From Maritimibacter sp. (lineage in GTDB: Bacteria > Pseudomonadota > Alphaproteobacteria > Rhodobacterales > Rhodobacteraceae): a stretch of DNA of 16,874 bases. The notes under the pieces were generated by a model. The model had not been told where the DNA came from, made no database searches, and was given only the letters and a program-made list of their open reading frames with translations. Shown here in pieces: positions 1 through 6,756 of the stretch. Each line of letters begins with the position of its first letter. Positions within the stretch are counted from its first letter, which is position 1. The translations under genes and the position numbers were made by a program. The DNA lies in assembly GCA_020441225.1 (NCBI GenBank), contig JAGRMP010000008.1, positions 1 through 16,874 of the forward strand, in the 5' to 3' direction.

Positions 1-2
1 TC

Positions 3-431
3 CGCGACAACGAGGTCTCGGCCGAGGCCATGGGCAAGGACGTGACCCGGCGGCATCTGCAGATCTTCATCCTCGGCTCCGCCGTGGTCGGCATCGCCGG
101 TGCGATGATGACCACGCTCGACGGCCAGCTCACGCCGTCGTCCTACCAGCCCCTGCGCTACACCTTCCTGATCTGGGTGATGGTGATCGTCGGCGGCTCG
201 GGCAACAATTTCGGCGCCATCCTCGGCGGCTTCGTGATCTGGTTCTTCTGGGTCCAGGTCGAGCCGCTCGGGCAGTTGCTGATGACCCTGATCACCGCCG
301 GCATGGCGGACGGCTCGGCGCTCAAGGAACACCTGCTCGATTCCACCGCGCATATGCGGCTGCTCACCATGGGGATCGTCATGCTGCTGGTCCTCAGGTT
401 CAGCCCACGCGGGTTGATCCCGGAGAAATGA
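3..431 (+). CDS. Branched-chain amino acid ABC transporter permease (LivM family), 3' part
   Basis: The 5' end lies outside the window; 142 codons are visible, roughly the last 40% of a LivM-type permease. LivM is one of two inner-membrane permeases that, with LivF/LivG ATPases and a periplasmic binding protein, import leucine/isoleucine/valine or related amides and amino acids. The visible part opens with RDNEVSAEAMGKDV, the family's cytoplasmic loop that contacts the ATPase (RDNE..AE..G). It is followed by hydrophobic segments (IFILGSAVVGIAGAMM; TFLIWVMVIVGGSG; ILGGFVIWFFWV; LLTMGIVMLLVLRF) and the usual FSPRGLIPEK tail. The stop overlaps the next start as ATGA, so the two are probably cotranscribed. 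Family assignment is firm. The substrate is not known, because these bacteria carry many paralogues. Confidence 0.93.
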   Translation, partial: RDNEVSAEAMGKDVTRRHLQIFILGSAVVGIAGAMMTTLDGQLTPSSYQPLRYTFLIWVMVIVGGSGNNFGAILGGFVIWFFWVQVEPLGQLLMTLITAGMADGSALKEHLLDSTAHMRLLTMGIVMLLVLRFSPRGLIPEK

Positions 432-1036
432 CCGCGCAGCCCGGCGGCCCGGCGATCCTGATCCCGGCCGCGGGACGCTCGACGCGGATGCGCGGGCGCG
501 ACAAGCTCCTGGAACCGGTGCGGGGACGGCCGCTGCTGGCAGACAGGGCCGGGGTGGCCTCGAGGGCTGCCGCGTCGGTCGTCGTGGCCCTGCCGCCGCG
601 CCCGGAAGCTCCGGCTCGGTGGGACGCGCTCGAGGGCCTCACCGTAACCCGGATCGCGGTCGCCTCGCCCGCAGCCGGGATGGCGGCAAGCCTGGTGGCC
701 GGCATCGCCGCCCTGCCCGCCTCGGCCACCGGCGTCATGATCCTGCCCGCGGATATGCCCGACATCACCGCCGACGATCTCACCGTATTGCTCGACGCTT
801 TCGACGGGTTGCACATCCTGCGCGGCGCGAGCGACGCCGGGGAGCCGGGCCACCCGGTCCTGTTCCCCGCGGCCGACTTTCCCGCCCTCGCCGCGCTCAC
901 CGGGGACCGGGGCGCGCGGGCGCTGCTCGCGGCCGACCCCGGGCGGGTGAAACGCGTGCCCCTGCCCGGCCGCCATGCCCTCACCGATCTCGACACGCCG
1001 GAGGATTGGGCCGCGTGGCGCGTCCGGCAGACATAG
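428..1036 (+). CDS. Nucleotidyltransferase family protein (MocA/MobA-like)
   Basis: 202 residues, the normal size for an NTP_transf_3 / molybdenum cofactor cytidylyltransferase-like protein. The N-terminus has the nucleotide-binding signature LIPAAGRSTRMRGRDKLLEP (residues 11-30), matching the family pattern AAG.S.RMG..K. LPADMPDI (106-113) holds the metal-binding acidic residue, and GHPVLF followed by GDRGARALL and DLDTPEDW near the C-terminus are standard family blocks. MocA transfers CMP to molybdopterin before insertion into enzymes of the xanthine/CO dehydrogenase type. Other members transfer nucleotides to sugars or alcohols, so the exact acceptor is inferred. The start ATG overlaps the permease stop (ATGA), indicating translational coupling, although the two functions have no obvious link. 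The gene ends about 40 bp before the minus-strand terminator at 1077-1103. Confidence 0.88.
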   Translation: MTAQPGGPAILIPAAGRSTRMRGRDKLLEPVRGRPLLADRAGVASRAAASVVVALPPRPEAPARWDALEGLTVTRIAVASPAAGMAASLVAGIAALPASATGVMILPADMPDITADDLTVLLDAFDGLHILRGASDAGEPGHPVLFPAADFPALAALTGDRGARALLAADPGRVKRVPLPGRHALTDLDTPEDWAAWRVRQT

Positions 1037-1076
1037 GCAAAGCCAGTGAGTCAGGCCCCGAGTCCGGTACCGGCAC

Positions 1077-1103
1077 AAAAAAAGGGCCGGGATGTCCCGG
1101 CCC
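1077..1103 (-). terminator. Rho-independent terminator of the first Hint gene
   Basis: GGGCCGGGA (1084-1092) and TCCCGGCCC (1095-1103) form a perfect 9-bp stem around a two-base centre. Read on the minus strand the stem is followed by seven T (1083-1077). It lies 30 bp past the stop of the minus-strand gene ending at 1133. It also sits between convergent genes, so it may hinder read-through from the plus side, but the T-run favours the minus direction. Confidence 0.9.
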
Positions 1104-1132
1104 GAGGATAGCCTGGAGATTGCGGGGTCCGG

Positions 1133-1837
1133 TCAGAGCCCGTCGATCAGCCGCGCCTCGCGGGCGTCGAGCGAGAGCCGCGCCTCGACGTAATTCGCCG
1201 CGGTGTTCTCGTATTTGAGCCGGGGCATCGCTTCGGTGATGTCATGCCATTGTTCGGGATAGGCGACGCGGACCGACCACATGTCGGGCGCGAAGCTTTC
1301 CATCCAGATCCCGTTCACGCGCAGAAGCTCGTGGCTGTCGAGCAGCAGGTGCATCCAGCGGCCCACGTCGCGCGGCACCGTGTCGATGCCGTCGAGATGG
1401 GTCATGTCGCCGGCGGCGACCATCACCTCGTCGGTGGCGAACAGGAGTTCGTTGAGCGAGTTGCGCGCAAGGAGCCGCTGTCCCGGGGCGACCACGAGGT
1501 TGCCGGCATCCGGGTTGCTGCCCTGGCTGCCCGCACGGATGCGCACCGGGCCGCGGCGGGCCTCGTCCTCGGCAAGATCTTCGCCGGTCGCATCGCCGTA
1601 CAGGACCGTCGACTCGCCGATCCAGCGCAGCGGCTGCAGACCCTTGTCGCGGGTTACGAGCTTGTCGCCCAACCGCAGGTCGCGCGCCAGGATCGGCCCG
1701 CGCGCGGTTTCGACCACCGAAGAGGGCGCGAACCCCGAGGCGGCGAACTCGGGCGATGCGACAGCTCCGAGGCCGGTGTGGGCGTCGAGTGCGGGGGGCA
1801 GATCGTTTTCAACGGCAGGAGAACGGAAGTGCAGCAT
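1133..1837 (-). CDS. Hint-domain protein lacking the catalytic Cys and His
   Basis: 234 residues from ATG 1837. The reading frame is open further upstream, but that extension does not resemble the family and its sequence is AT-richer. The region from about residue 35 aligns with Hint_2 domains: FAPSSVVETARGPILARDL (36-54) against the usual CFTPGTLIATP.GE.PVE.L, then LGDKLVTRD, LQPLRWIGES, and near the end HELLRVNGIWMESF, the counterpart of HEVVLSNGAWTESF. The nucleophile position is Gly35 instead of Cys. The block-B histidine (SPNHRVL in the paralogues) is Gln120 (APGQRLL). Hint domains normally promote an N-S acyl shift and self-cleavage or ligation, so this copy should not do so. The tail ARLSLDAREARLIDGL resembles that of the RTX-Hint protein. 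No signal peptide is seen. The ribosome binding site is weak. Confidence 0.85.
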   Translation of the reverse strand: MLHFRSPAVENDLPPALDAHTGLGAVASPEFAASGFAPSSVVETARGPILARDLRLGDKLVTRDKGLQPLRWIGESTVLYGDATGEDLAEDEARRGPVRIRAGSQGSNPDAGNLVVAPGQRLLARNSLNELLFATDEVMVAAGDMTHLDGIDTVPRDVGRWMHLLLDSHELLRVNGIWMESFAPDMWSVRVAYPEQWHDITEAMPRLKYENTAANYVEARLSLDAREARLIDGL

Positions 1838-2263
1838 GATCGGGTCCGGTGTGAATGGCGCGGGTGATGCGCGTCCTCGAAAACTACCCGGCAAACGTGC
1901 CCAGAATGTGATCGAAATCCGGAAAAACGAACCGACCGCGCGGGGTCGGAATCGGAGCTTTTCAGTGGTTTTTGACGGCTCCGCCGCGTTTTTGCCACAT
2001 TGTGCCACAATTGCGCCGAATCAAATCGGGCCCGACATCCGATTCAAGGCAGTTCGATGTCGGTCGGGCCAGTGCTTTGTTTTTTCGAATTAAATTGGAT
2101 GTATCCAACTCGCAAACTGCGGTCCGGAAACGGTTGCACCGGTAGGGTCGGATTGGCATCCGTGGCGAAACAATGGCGCTCGCCCGGCCCGGCCGGCAAA
2201 AGGTCCCGCGCAGGAGCGCCGGCGGTGACCCGCAGGCCCGGCCCCTGCCGCGGCCCCGGGACG
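1838..2263. other. 426-bp intergenic region between two Hint genes, no gene seen
   Basis: The short open frames here lack family resemblance and plausible starts, so I call none. The stretch 1965-2110 is clearly AT-richer than its surroundings and should hold the promoter of the downstream (minus-strand) Hint gene. Two structures stand out. One is a pair of TGCCACA repeats exactly 10 bp apart (1993-1999 and 2003-2009). The other is an imperfect inverted repeat around CCGACATC (2032-2039) / GATGTCGG (2056-2063). The 2160-2263 part is very GC-rich and contains no obvious terminator for the upstream Hint gene ending at 2264. Confidence 0.6.
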
Positions 2264-2968
2264 TCAGGCGCGCAATTTCCCCCCATGATACGGGCGGAAT
2301 GTGGCCCGGGCCGGCGCGATCTGCACCTCCCGCAGCCGGTCTGCAAGTTCGGGAAAGATCGCGAAAAGCTCGTCCCGCGCGCGGTCCGAGACGCCCTGAA
2401 GCGCGGCCGCGCTGGGTCGGAAGCTCTCGGTCCAGGCCCCGTTCGACAGAACCACCTCATGGCGGTCGCACATGAAATGGAAATAGCTCACCTCAGACAC
2501 CGCGACGGAGGCGATCCCGCGGGTACCGACGAGATGATGCGCCGAGACGAAGACTTCCGCTTCGGCCACGTCCAGGGAGGGATGGTCGCCGAGCAGGAGA
2601 ACCCGGTGGTTCGGGCTGAGCTGCAAGTCGCGCTCCGGCACGCCGGGCCCCAACGATCCCGCCCGGATCAGAACCGGGTGCAGATCGCGGTCGACGCGCA
2701 AGGCGGGACCTGAAAGCTGACGCTGCCCCACCCAGCGGATCTCCTGCGCGCCGTTGTCGCGGGTGAGGACCACGTCCCCCGGCGCCAGCGCTTCGATCGC
2801 GGTTGCGCCCCGGGGCGTTGCGATCAGGGTTCCGGCGGTGAAGCAATTGACCTTCGCGGCCCCCACGCCGGCCGCGACCGGGTCGGGACCAGGTGTGCAA
2901 CCGGACCGCGCGGATCCGGCCCGCACCCGCAAAGGTCGAAAAAAAACATTGTGGCTGGACGAAGCCAT
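2264..2968 (-). CDS. Hint-domain protein (stand-alone, intact active site)
   Basis: 234 residues. ATG 2968 is chosen over the in-frame GTG two codons upstream because GGAG lies at good spacing before it. After a variable N-terminus of about 40 residues, the Hint_2 domain starts at Cys42 (CFTAGTLIATPRG). It continues with PGDVVLTRDNGAQEIRWVG (63-81), PERDLQLSPNHRVLL (111-125, His121) and RHEVVLSNGAWTESF. The Cys nucleophile and His are both present, so autocatalytic cleavage or acyl transfer is possible. The C-terminal third, including LQGVSDRARDELFAIFPEL, is closely similar to the C-terminus of the 789-residue RTX-Hint protein next door. This looks like a duplicate of that gene's 3' part that lost the RTX portion. 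It lacks the ARxxLxxxEA tail found in the other two copies. Its role is unknown; no export signal is visible. Confidence 0.9.
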   Translation of the reverse strand: MASSSHNVFFRPLRVRAGSARSGCTPGPDPVAAGVGAAKVNCFTAGTLIATPRGATAIEALAPGDVVLTRDNGAQEIRWVGQRQLSGPALRVDRDLHPVLIRAGSLGPGVPERDLQLSPNHRVLLLGDHPSLDVAEAEVFVSAHHLVGTRGIASVAVSEVSYFHFMCDRHEVVLSNGAWTESFRPSAAALQGVSDRARDELFAIFPELADRLREVQIAPARATFRPYHGGKLRA

Positions 2969-3103
2969 GTGCACTCCACGGTTGGAAATCCCAAAAGCAA
3001 ACCGTGTGGATCATACCTGATGCGGCGGTAACACGAAGTGCCACGCTCGGGATAACGGGCCGCAATCACGCGATTTTTCCCGGCGGCCTGCGTCACTATC
3101 CCT
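2969..3103 (-). promoter_or_regulatory. Candidate promoter region of the stand-alone Hint gene
   Basis: On the minus strand a TATGAT -10-like hexamer lies at 3015-3010, placing a start site about 35 bp upstream of the ATG at 2968. The sequence 16-18 bp before it is a poor -35. The gene sits behind a strong terminator (3104-3140), so it must have its own promoter, and this is the only plausible place. Assignment is by position plus one hexamer only. Confidence 0.35.
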
Positions 3104-3140
3104 AAAACGAAAACAATCCCGCGTGCACACGCGGGATTGT
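3104..3140 (-). terminator. Rho-independent terminator downstream of the RTX-Hint gene
   Basis: ACAATCCCGCGTG (3113-3125) and CACGCGGGATTGT (3128-3140) are perfect 13-bp complements with almost no spacer, so the central bases would form the loop. On the minus strand the stem runs into a T-rich tail (TTT, CG, TTTT; 3112-3104). It is about 140 bp past the stop of the RTX-Hint gene at 3280. A smaller hairpin, CCGGCGG (3247-3253) / CCGCCGG (3263-3269), lies just after that stop. The terminator isolates this unit from the next Hint gene. Confidence 0.85.
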
Positions 3141-3279
3141 CTCCGGATCCGAATTCAGCGCCCCTCGCCCTGGACCGGCGGGGGGCCCGGATCGAATCGA
3201 TCCCGGCCCCCGGGGCGCGCAACCCCTTGCGTTCGGACCATGTCGCCCGGCGGCTGCAAAGCCCGCCGGACGTGCTGCA

Positions 3280-5649
3280 TCAGCTGCGAAGCAACATCTT
3301 CGCTTCGTGTTTCTTCAAGATCCGCCGGGCGGCGGCGTAGTCCTCGAGACCGTCCTGGGTCTGCAGTTCCGGGAACAGCTCGAACAGCTCCTGGCGCTGC
3401 GCGTTGCCGACCCCGCCGAGCGAGTAGTCGCCGGGTTGGAAGCTCTCGGTCCAGGCCCCGTTCGACAGCACCACCTCGTGGTTCTGGCACATGAAGTGGA
3501 TGTAGGTCACTTCGATCGGCTGGATCACCTGGATGCCCTTGGAGTTGACCAGATGCTTGGCCGCCGCCAGCACTTCGCGCTCGTCGAAATAGAGCGAGGT
3601 CCGGTCATTGGCCACCAGCACCCGGTGGTTGGGCGAGAGCAGCATGTCGCGCTCCGGCAGGCCGTTGCCGAGGGCGCCTGCGCGGATGTGGATCGGCGCG
3701 AGATGCTGGGCCCTGGCCAGTTCGGCAAAACCGATCGCGCGCGCGCCCACCCATTTGATCTCCTGGATGCCGTTGTCGCGGGTGATGACCCGGTCGCCGA
3801 CCCGGAGCCGTTCCACCGGCACCTCGCCCTTCGGCGTCGCGATCAGCGTGCCGGGGGTGAAACAGGGCACCACCTGCTCGATGTTCTGGAAATCGAGCGT
3901 GCCGGTCTCGGTACCGTCGGCGTCGCGGTAGGTGACGAAGCCGTTTTCCCGGTCCTCGGTCGTATAGGTCACGTTGAGCGAGCCGCCCGGGCTCGTCGAG
4001 CCGGTGAGGTCGAGCGTGTCCCAATCCACGCCGCCCTCGCCGCCGTCGACCCGGTCGCCCACGCCGACGCCGCCGAACCAGTCGCGGTCGTCGCCGCCCG
4101 ACATCGTGTCGGCCCCGGCGCCGCCGTTGATGTAATCCTCGCCGCCCTCGCCGTAGATCACATCGTCGCCGTCGCCGCCGAACAGCGCGTCGTTGCCGTC
4201 CCCGGCCCCGGTGTCCGGCACGGTCACGTCGAAATAGAGATCGGTGACGTTGATGCCGGAATTGTCCGGCCCGTCCTGGCTGTGCTCCAGAACGATCCGC
4301 GAGACCGGCCCGGGGATCGTCACCTGGAGATTGTAGCCGTCGCTGTCGGCGTCGGCATAGCCGCCGTTGGCGCTCGCGGTGTTCGCCCCCGCCGCGCCGC
4401 CGCCCTCCGAGAGGGAAATGCCCGCGCCCGCCACCAGGTTCACCGGGATCTCGTGCCCATCGGCATCGTAGGCGCGGATGGTGACCACCCCGTCGCCATC
4501 GAGATCGTTGACGTTGAATTCCACGTTCCCGACCGCTTCGGAGAAGCTCCACTCGAACGTACCCGTGCCGCACATGCCGCCGGTCTCGGAATGCAGCGTG
4601 CTGTCGGCGTCGAGCGTCTCGGAACCGGTGTCGATCCCGTCGCCGTTGACCGGATCGGTGCCCGGTTCGGAGAAATGCGTGCCGCTGTCTTCGATCCGGG
4701 CATAGCTCACCGTGACCGAGCCCGTGTCCTGGGTGAAGCTGCTGTCGATCTGCGGATCGGTCACACCCTCCCAGTTGAAGCTCTCGCGCAGCGTGGCGGT
4801 GGCGGCTTCGCCGCCGTTGTCGCCGTAGAGCACGTCGTTGCCGGCTTCGCCCCAGACCCGGTCATCGCCCGACCCGGCAACAACCGTGTCATTCCCCGTC
4901 CCGGCCGTGACCTCGTCGTCCCCCGTGCCGGCGCGCACCAGATCGTCGCCGCCGCCCGCCTGGACGATATCGTCGTCGCCGGTCTCGCCCGGCAGGAGCG
5001 CGTCTCCGGCGTCCACCCGGTCGCCCTCGGGATCGCCGTCATAGGCGAGGTCGATCACATCGTCCGCCTCGGTGCCCTCGACGATCCCGTCGGGCGCAAT
5101 GCCCGCATCGAAGCCGAGATCGGAGACCTTGATATGGCCCGAGATCGCGGCATCGGGGCCGTTGTCATGGACGATCACGAGTTTGGAGATCGGTCCCGCG
5201 ACCGACACCGTGATCCCGGTATCGTCCAGCCCGCCCTCGCCCTCGATCGTGTTGCCGCTCACGCTCTGCATACCGGCGATGGGCGCGAAATCGACCTCGA
5301 CGAGATTGCCGTCCGGGTCATAGGCCAGCACCGTCACCTGGTCGTCCCAGACGCAGCCGGCATCGACGTCGATAAGCTGGAAATTCACGTTCGACACCGG
5401 CGCGTCGAAGGCAATCTCGGAGATCGTCGGCTGGCTTACATCGGTGGAAAAAAGCTGGCCGTCCTGCAGCGTGAAAGCGTCGCATTGCCCGTTGGTCGGG
5501 GTGGAAACCGTCACGCCGATGGTCTGCGCGCCCGTCGCCGAAGCCAGCACGGCCGCGCCGTCCGCGCCGGTCACGTCCCAGTCGAGCAGATAGTCGCCCG
5601 CAGGTTGCCAGCTCGCCCCCGCGCTGGTCCAGGTGGTGTTGTAGGTCAT
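3280..5649 (-). CDS. RTX calcium-binding protein with C-terminal Hint domain
   Basis: 789 residues; ATG 5649 is preceded by AGGGAAG at good spacing. There is no N-terminal signal peptide, as expected for type I (RTX) secretion. Order of parts: a beta-rich module (about 1-182, ending ISGHIKVSDLGFDA); a first RTX block of GGxGxDxxx-like nonapeptides (about 209-281, e.g. GGGDDLVRAGTGDDEV); a second, related beta module (about 283-476, ending NSGINVTDLYFDV); a second RTX block (about 484-546, e.g. GGDGDDVIYGEGGEDYING); a short linker; then the Hint_2 domain from Cys596 (CFTPGTLIATPKGEVPVE). That domain has LRVGDRVITRDNG, ERDMLLSPNHRVLV (His675) and NHEVVLSNGAWTESF. The protein is probably exported, folds on Ca2+ and may self-process at the Hint domain; the last two points are inference from the families. 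No ABC/membrane-fusion exporter genes are in the window. Confidence 0.93.
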   Translation of the reverse strand: MTYNTTWTSAGASWQPAGDYLLDWDVTGADGAAVLASATGAQTIGVTVSTPTNGQCDAFTLQDGQLFSTDVSQPTISEIAFDAPVSNVNFQLIDVDAGCVWDDQVTVLAYDPDGNLVEVDFAPIAGMQSVSGNTIEGEGGLDDTGITVSVAGPISKLVIVHDNGPDAAISGHIKVSDLGFDAGIAPDGIVEGTEADDVIDLAYDGDPEGDRVDAGDALLPGETGDDDIVQAGGGDDLVRAGTGDDEVTAGTGNDTVVAGSGDDRVWGEAGNDVLYGDNGGEAATATLRESFNWEGVTDPQIDSSFTQDTGSVTVSYARIEDSGTHFSEPGTDPVNGDGIDTGSETLDADSTLHSETGGMCGTGTFEWSFSEAVGNVEFNVNDLDGDGVVTIRAYDADGHEIPVNLVAGAGISLSEGGGAAGANTASANGGYADADSDGYNLQVTIPGPVSRIVLEHSQDGPDNSGINVTDLYFDVTVPDTGAGDGNDALFGGDGDDVIYGEGGEDYINGGAGADTMSGGDDRDWFGGVGVGDRVDGGEGGVDWDTLDLTGSTSPGGSLNVTYTTEDRENGFVTYRDADGTETGTLDFQNIEQVVPCFTPGTLIATPKGEVPVERLRVGDRVITRDNGIQEIKWVGARAIGFAELARAQHLAPIHIRAGALGNGLPERDMLLSPNHRVLVANDRTSLYFDEREVLAAAKHLVNSKGIQVIQPIEVTYIHFMCQNHEVVLSNGAWTESFQPGDYSLGGVGNAQRQELFELFPELQTQDGLEDYAAARRILKKHEAKMLLRS

Positions 5650-5840
5650 TTGCAGCTTCCCTTGCTCGATGCCGGAACGGCCGTGGTCCAGACGGCGCCG
5701 TCCCGGATGGTGATTGTGGCGCCGCGGCTGGCCGACGACGCCCTTGTGAACTCGTAAACGGCCTTCGGAGACATCAGGCCCGGCCCGAAACGCCCTTGAA
5801 GGGTTGCGGAGCAGATCCGGTCGATTTCACCCGGTTTCAT
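5646..5840 (-). CDS. Small ORF (64 aa) coupled to the RTX-Hint gene, unknown function
   Basis: I do not recognise this protein. It starts at ATG 5840, preceded by AAGGGGA six bases upstream, one of the best ribosome binding sites in the window. Its stop overlaps the start of the RTX-Hint gene (ATGA), so translation should be coupled. The protein begins MKPGEIDRICSATLQG and contains SPKAVYEFTR and GATITIRDGAVWTT, with two cysteines (Cys10, Cys63). It has no hydrophobic segment and no signal peptide. Codon third positions are mostly G/C, as in the neighbours. It could be a chaperone-like or leader peptide for the exported protein, but nothing in the sequence proves that. The frame stays open further upstream, but that extension has no good start and looks non-coding. 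Confidence 0.6.
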   Translation of the reverse strand: MKPGEIDRICSATLQGRFGPGLMSPKAVYEFTRASSASRGATITIRDGAVWTTAVPASSKGSCK

Positions 5841-6026
5841 TGTGAATCCCCTTGGCTTACGCACGTCCCGAATGACGAGCGGTGCCGGGCCACGGGGTTC
5901 CCGCACCATCAACCTGAGTTTTCCATGGAGAGAGAGGCCCGAAGATCGGACCTGGCGGTTGACAGTCGACGACAAACCCCCCAGCTCGCCGCCGACTTCA
6001 ACACAACGCCAACCACCTGCGGTCGA

Positions 6027-6065
6027 CGCACACCTCATCTCCACGGTTCTCCGTGGTTGTGTGCG
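6027..6065. other. Nested inverted repeat (possible structured RNA or operator)
   Basis: Outer arms CGCACAC (6027-6033) and GTGTGCG (6059-6065) enclose inner arms CCACGG (6041-6046) and CCGTGG (6051-6056) with a TTCT tetraloop. The asymmetric internal loop is seven bases on one side and two on the other. It lies in the gene-free gap and has no adjoining T-run, so a terminator is unlikely. Confidence 0.4.
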
Positions 6066-6231
6066 GCCGCCCCCGTGGCCTTTAGACACCGCCCCCAGTC
6101 GGGCATTTACAAAATACTCCTTGAACCCTTTCAGAAAAAGGAATTTTGGCTGAAAAACGGCGAGTTCATGGCGCGCAGGCTTAAAGATAGACAATTCGAA
6201 CGCATCGGGCGCGCGCCGGACGCATGTCGAT

Positions 6232-6250
6232 TGTTTCTGATTTAGAAACA
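6232..6250. promoter_or_regulatory. Inverted repeat TGTTTCT-N5-AGAAACA, candidate operator
   Basis: A perfect 7-bp dyad with a 5-bp centre, 19 bp overall, lies in the AT-rich part of the divergent gap. The geometry fits a dimeric helix-turn-helix regulator site. No regulator gene is adjacent, so the binding protein is unknown. Confidence 0.4.
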
Positions 6251-6756
6251 GTGGCTTAAGAATTCTGACGGCTGGAGGGAAAAAACAGAGGTCACGGTTG
6301 GAAAAAGCCCCTTTATTCTCCCTATGGTTGATAGTCCGGCGATAATCTGCCTTCGGTTTGTCTCGATTCACGCAACGCGCGGCCCGTCGACTTCGGAATC
6401 AATTTCCTGAAAACTTGAAGAAAAATAACCTCGGTTCGGTAAGGGTCAATGTGCACGTCCAGGTCCCAATCCGCCGGTTTCGGCCGGACCGGCGGTCATC
6501 CGGCGACAACCATAGCGAATCAGCGCCGCCCGAAACCTGGCCCGGGCCGGCCCGGCACCCGCCCCCAGCCCATGGAAATTCCGCGACACCCCTGCTTTTC
6601 GGGGCCAGATTCCCGATAATCTGCCAGTGCGTTCCTTGCGTTTGCCACGTTTGCCCGGCACATCACGTCGCGACACGGCCCTCCGCGCCGGGAAGACATG
6701 GAATAACGGGACAAACCGCCTTGACCGCATCCGACTTTCGGGCTTTTGACCCCAAG

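Larger units (their letters stand above)
5841..6756. other. 0.9-kb intergenic region without a convincing gene
   Basis: This divergent gap lies between the small ORF/RTX-Hint unit (minus) and the acyl-CoA ligase (plus). Its middle (about 6095-6460) is the most AT-rich part of the window. Open frames exist on both strands, but none has family-like sequence or a good start; the in-frame extension of the ligase back to 6358 reads as random Pro/Arg-rich sequence. Structure present: a nested hairpin at 6027-6065, an inverted repeat TGTTTCT-N5-AGAAACA at 6232-6250, and a 9-bp tandem repeat of CGTTTGCC at 6639-6656. It probably holds both promoters; I could not pick convincing -35/-10 pairs. Confidence 0.6.

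Noticed and set aside
1996..2010. Possible sigma-54 promoter (TGGCAC...TGGCA on the minus strand)
   Set aside because: The GG-to-GC distance is one base too short and the -12 element lacks TTGC; better described as a direct repeat.
3145..3156. Adjacent BamHI and EcoRI sites (GGATCC-GAATTC), like a cloning linker
   Set aside because: No other vector-like sequence nearby, and both flanks read as native sequence (terminator on one side, end of the RTX-Hint gene on the other). Taken as coincidence.
3307..5757. Very long plus-strand open frame (816 codons) opposite the RTX-Hint gene
   Set aside because: It is an antisense shadow: Val/Ala/Asp/His/Arg-rich, no domain signature, arising because the repeat-rich GC-rich minus gene avoids stops on the other strand.
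5959..5964. TTGACA, a perfect -35 hexamer on the plus strand
   Set aside because: No -10-like hexamer 15-19 bp downstream and no plus-strand gene for about 800 bp.
6358..6756. N-terminal extension of the acyl-CoA ligase by 133 codons
   Set aside because: The frame is open, but the residues are Pro/Arg/Ser-rich with no family similarity; ANL homology starts just after ATG 6757.
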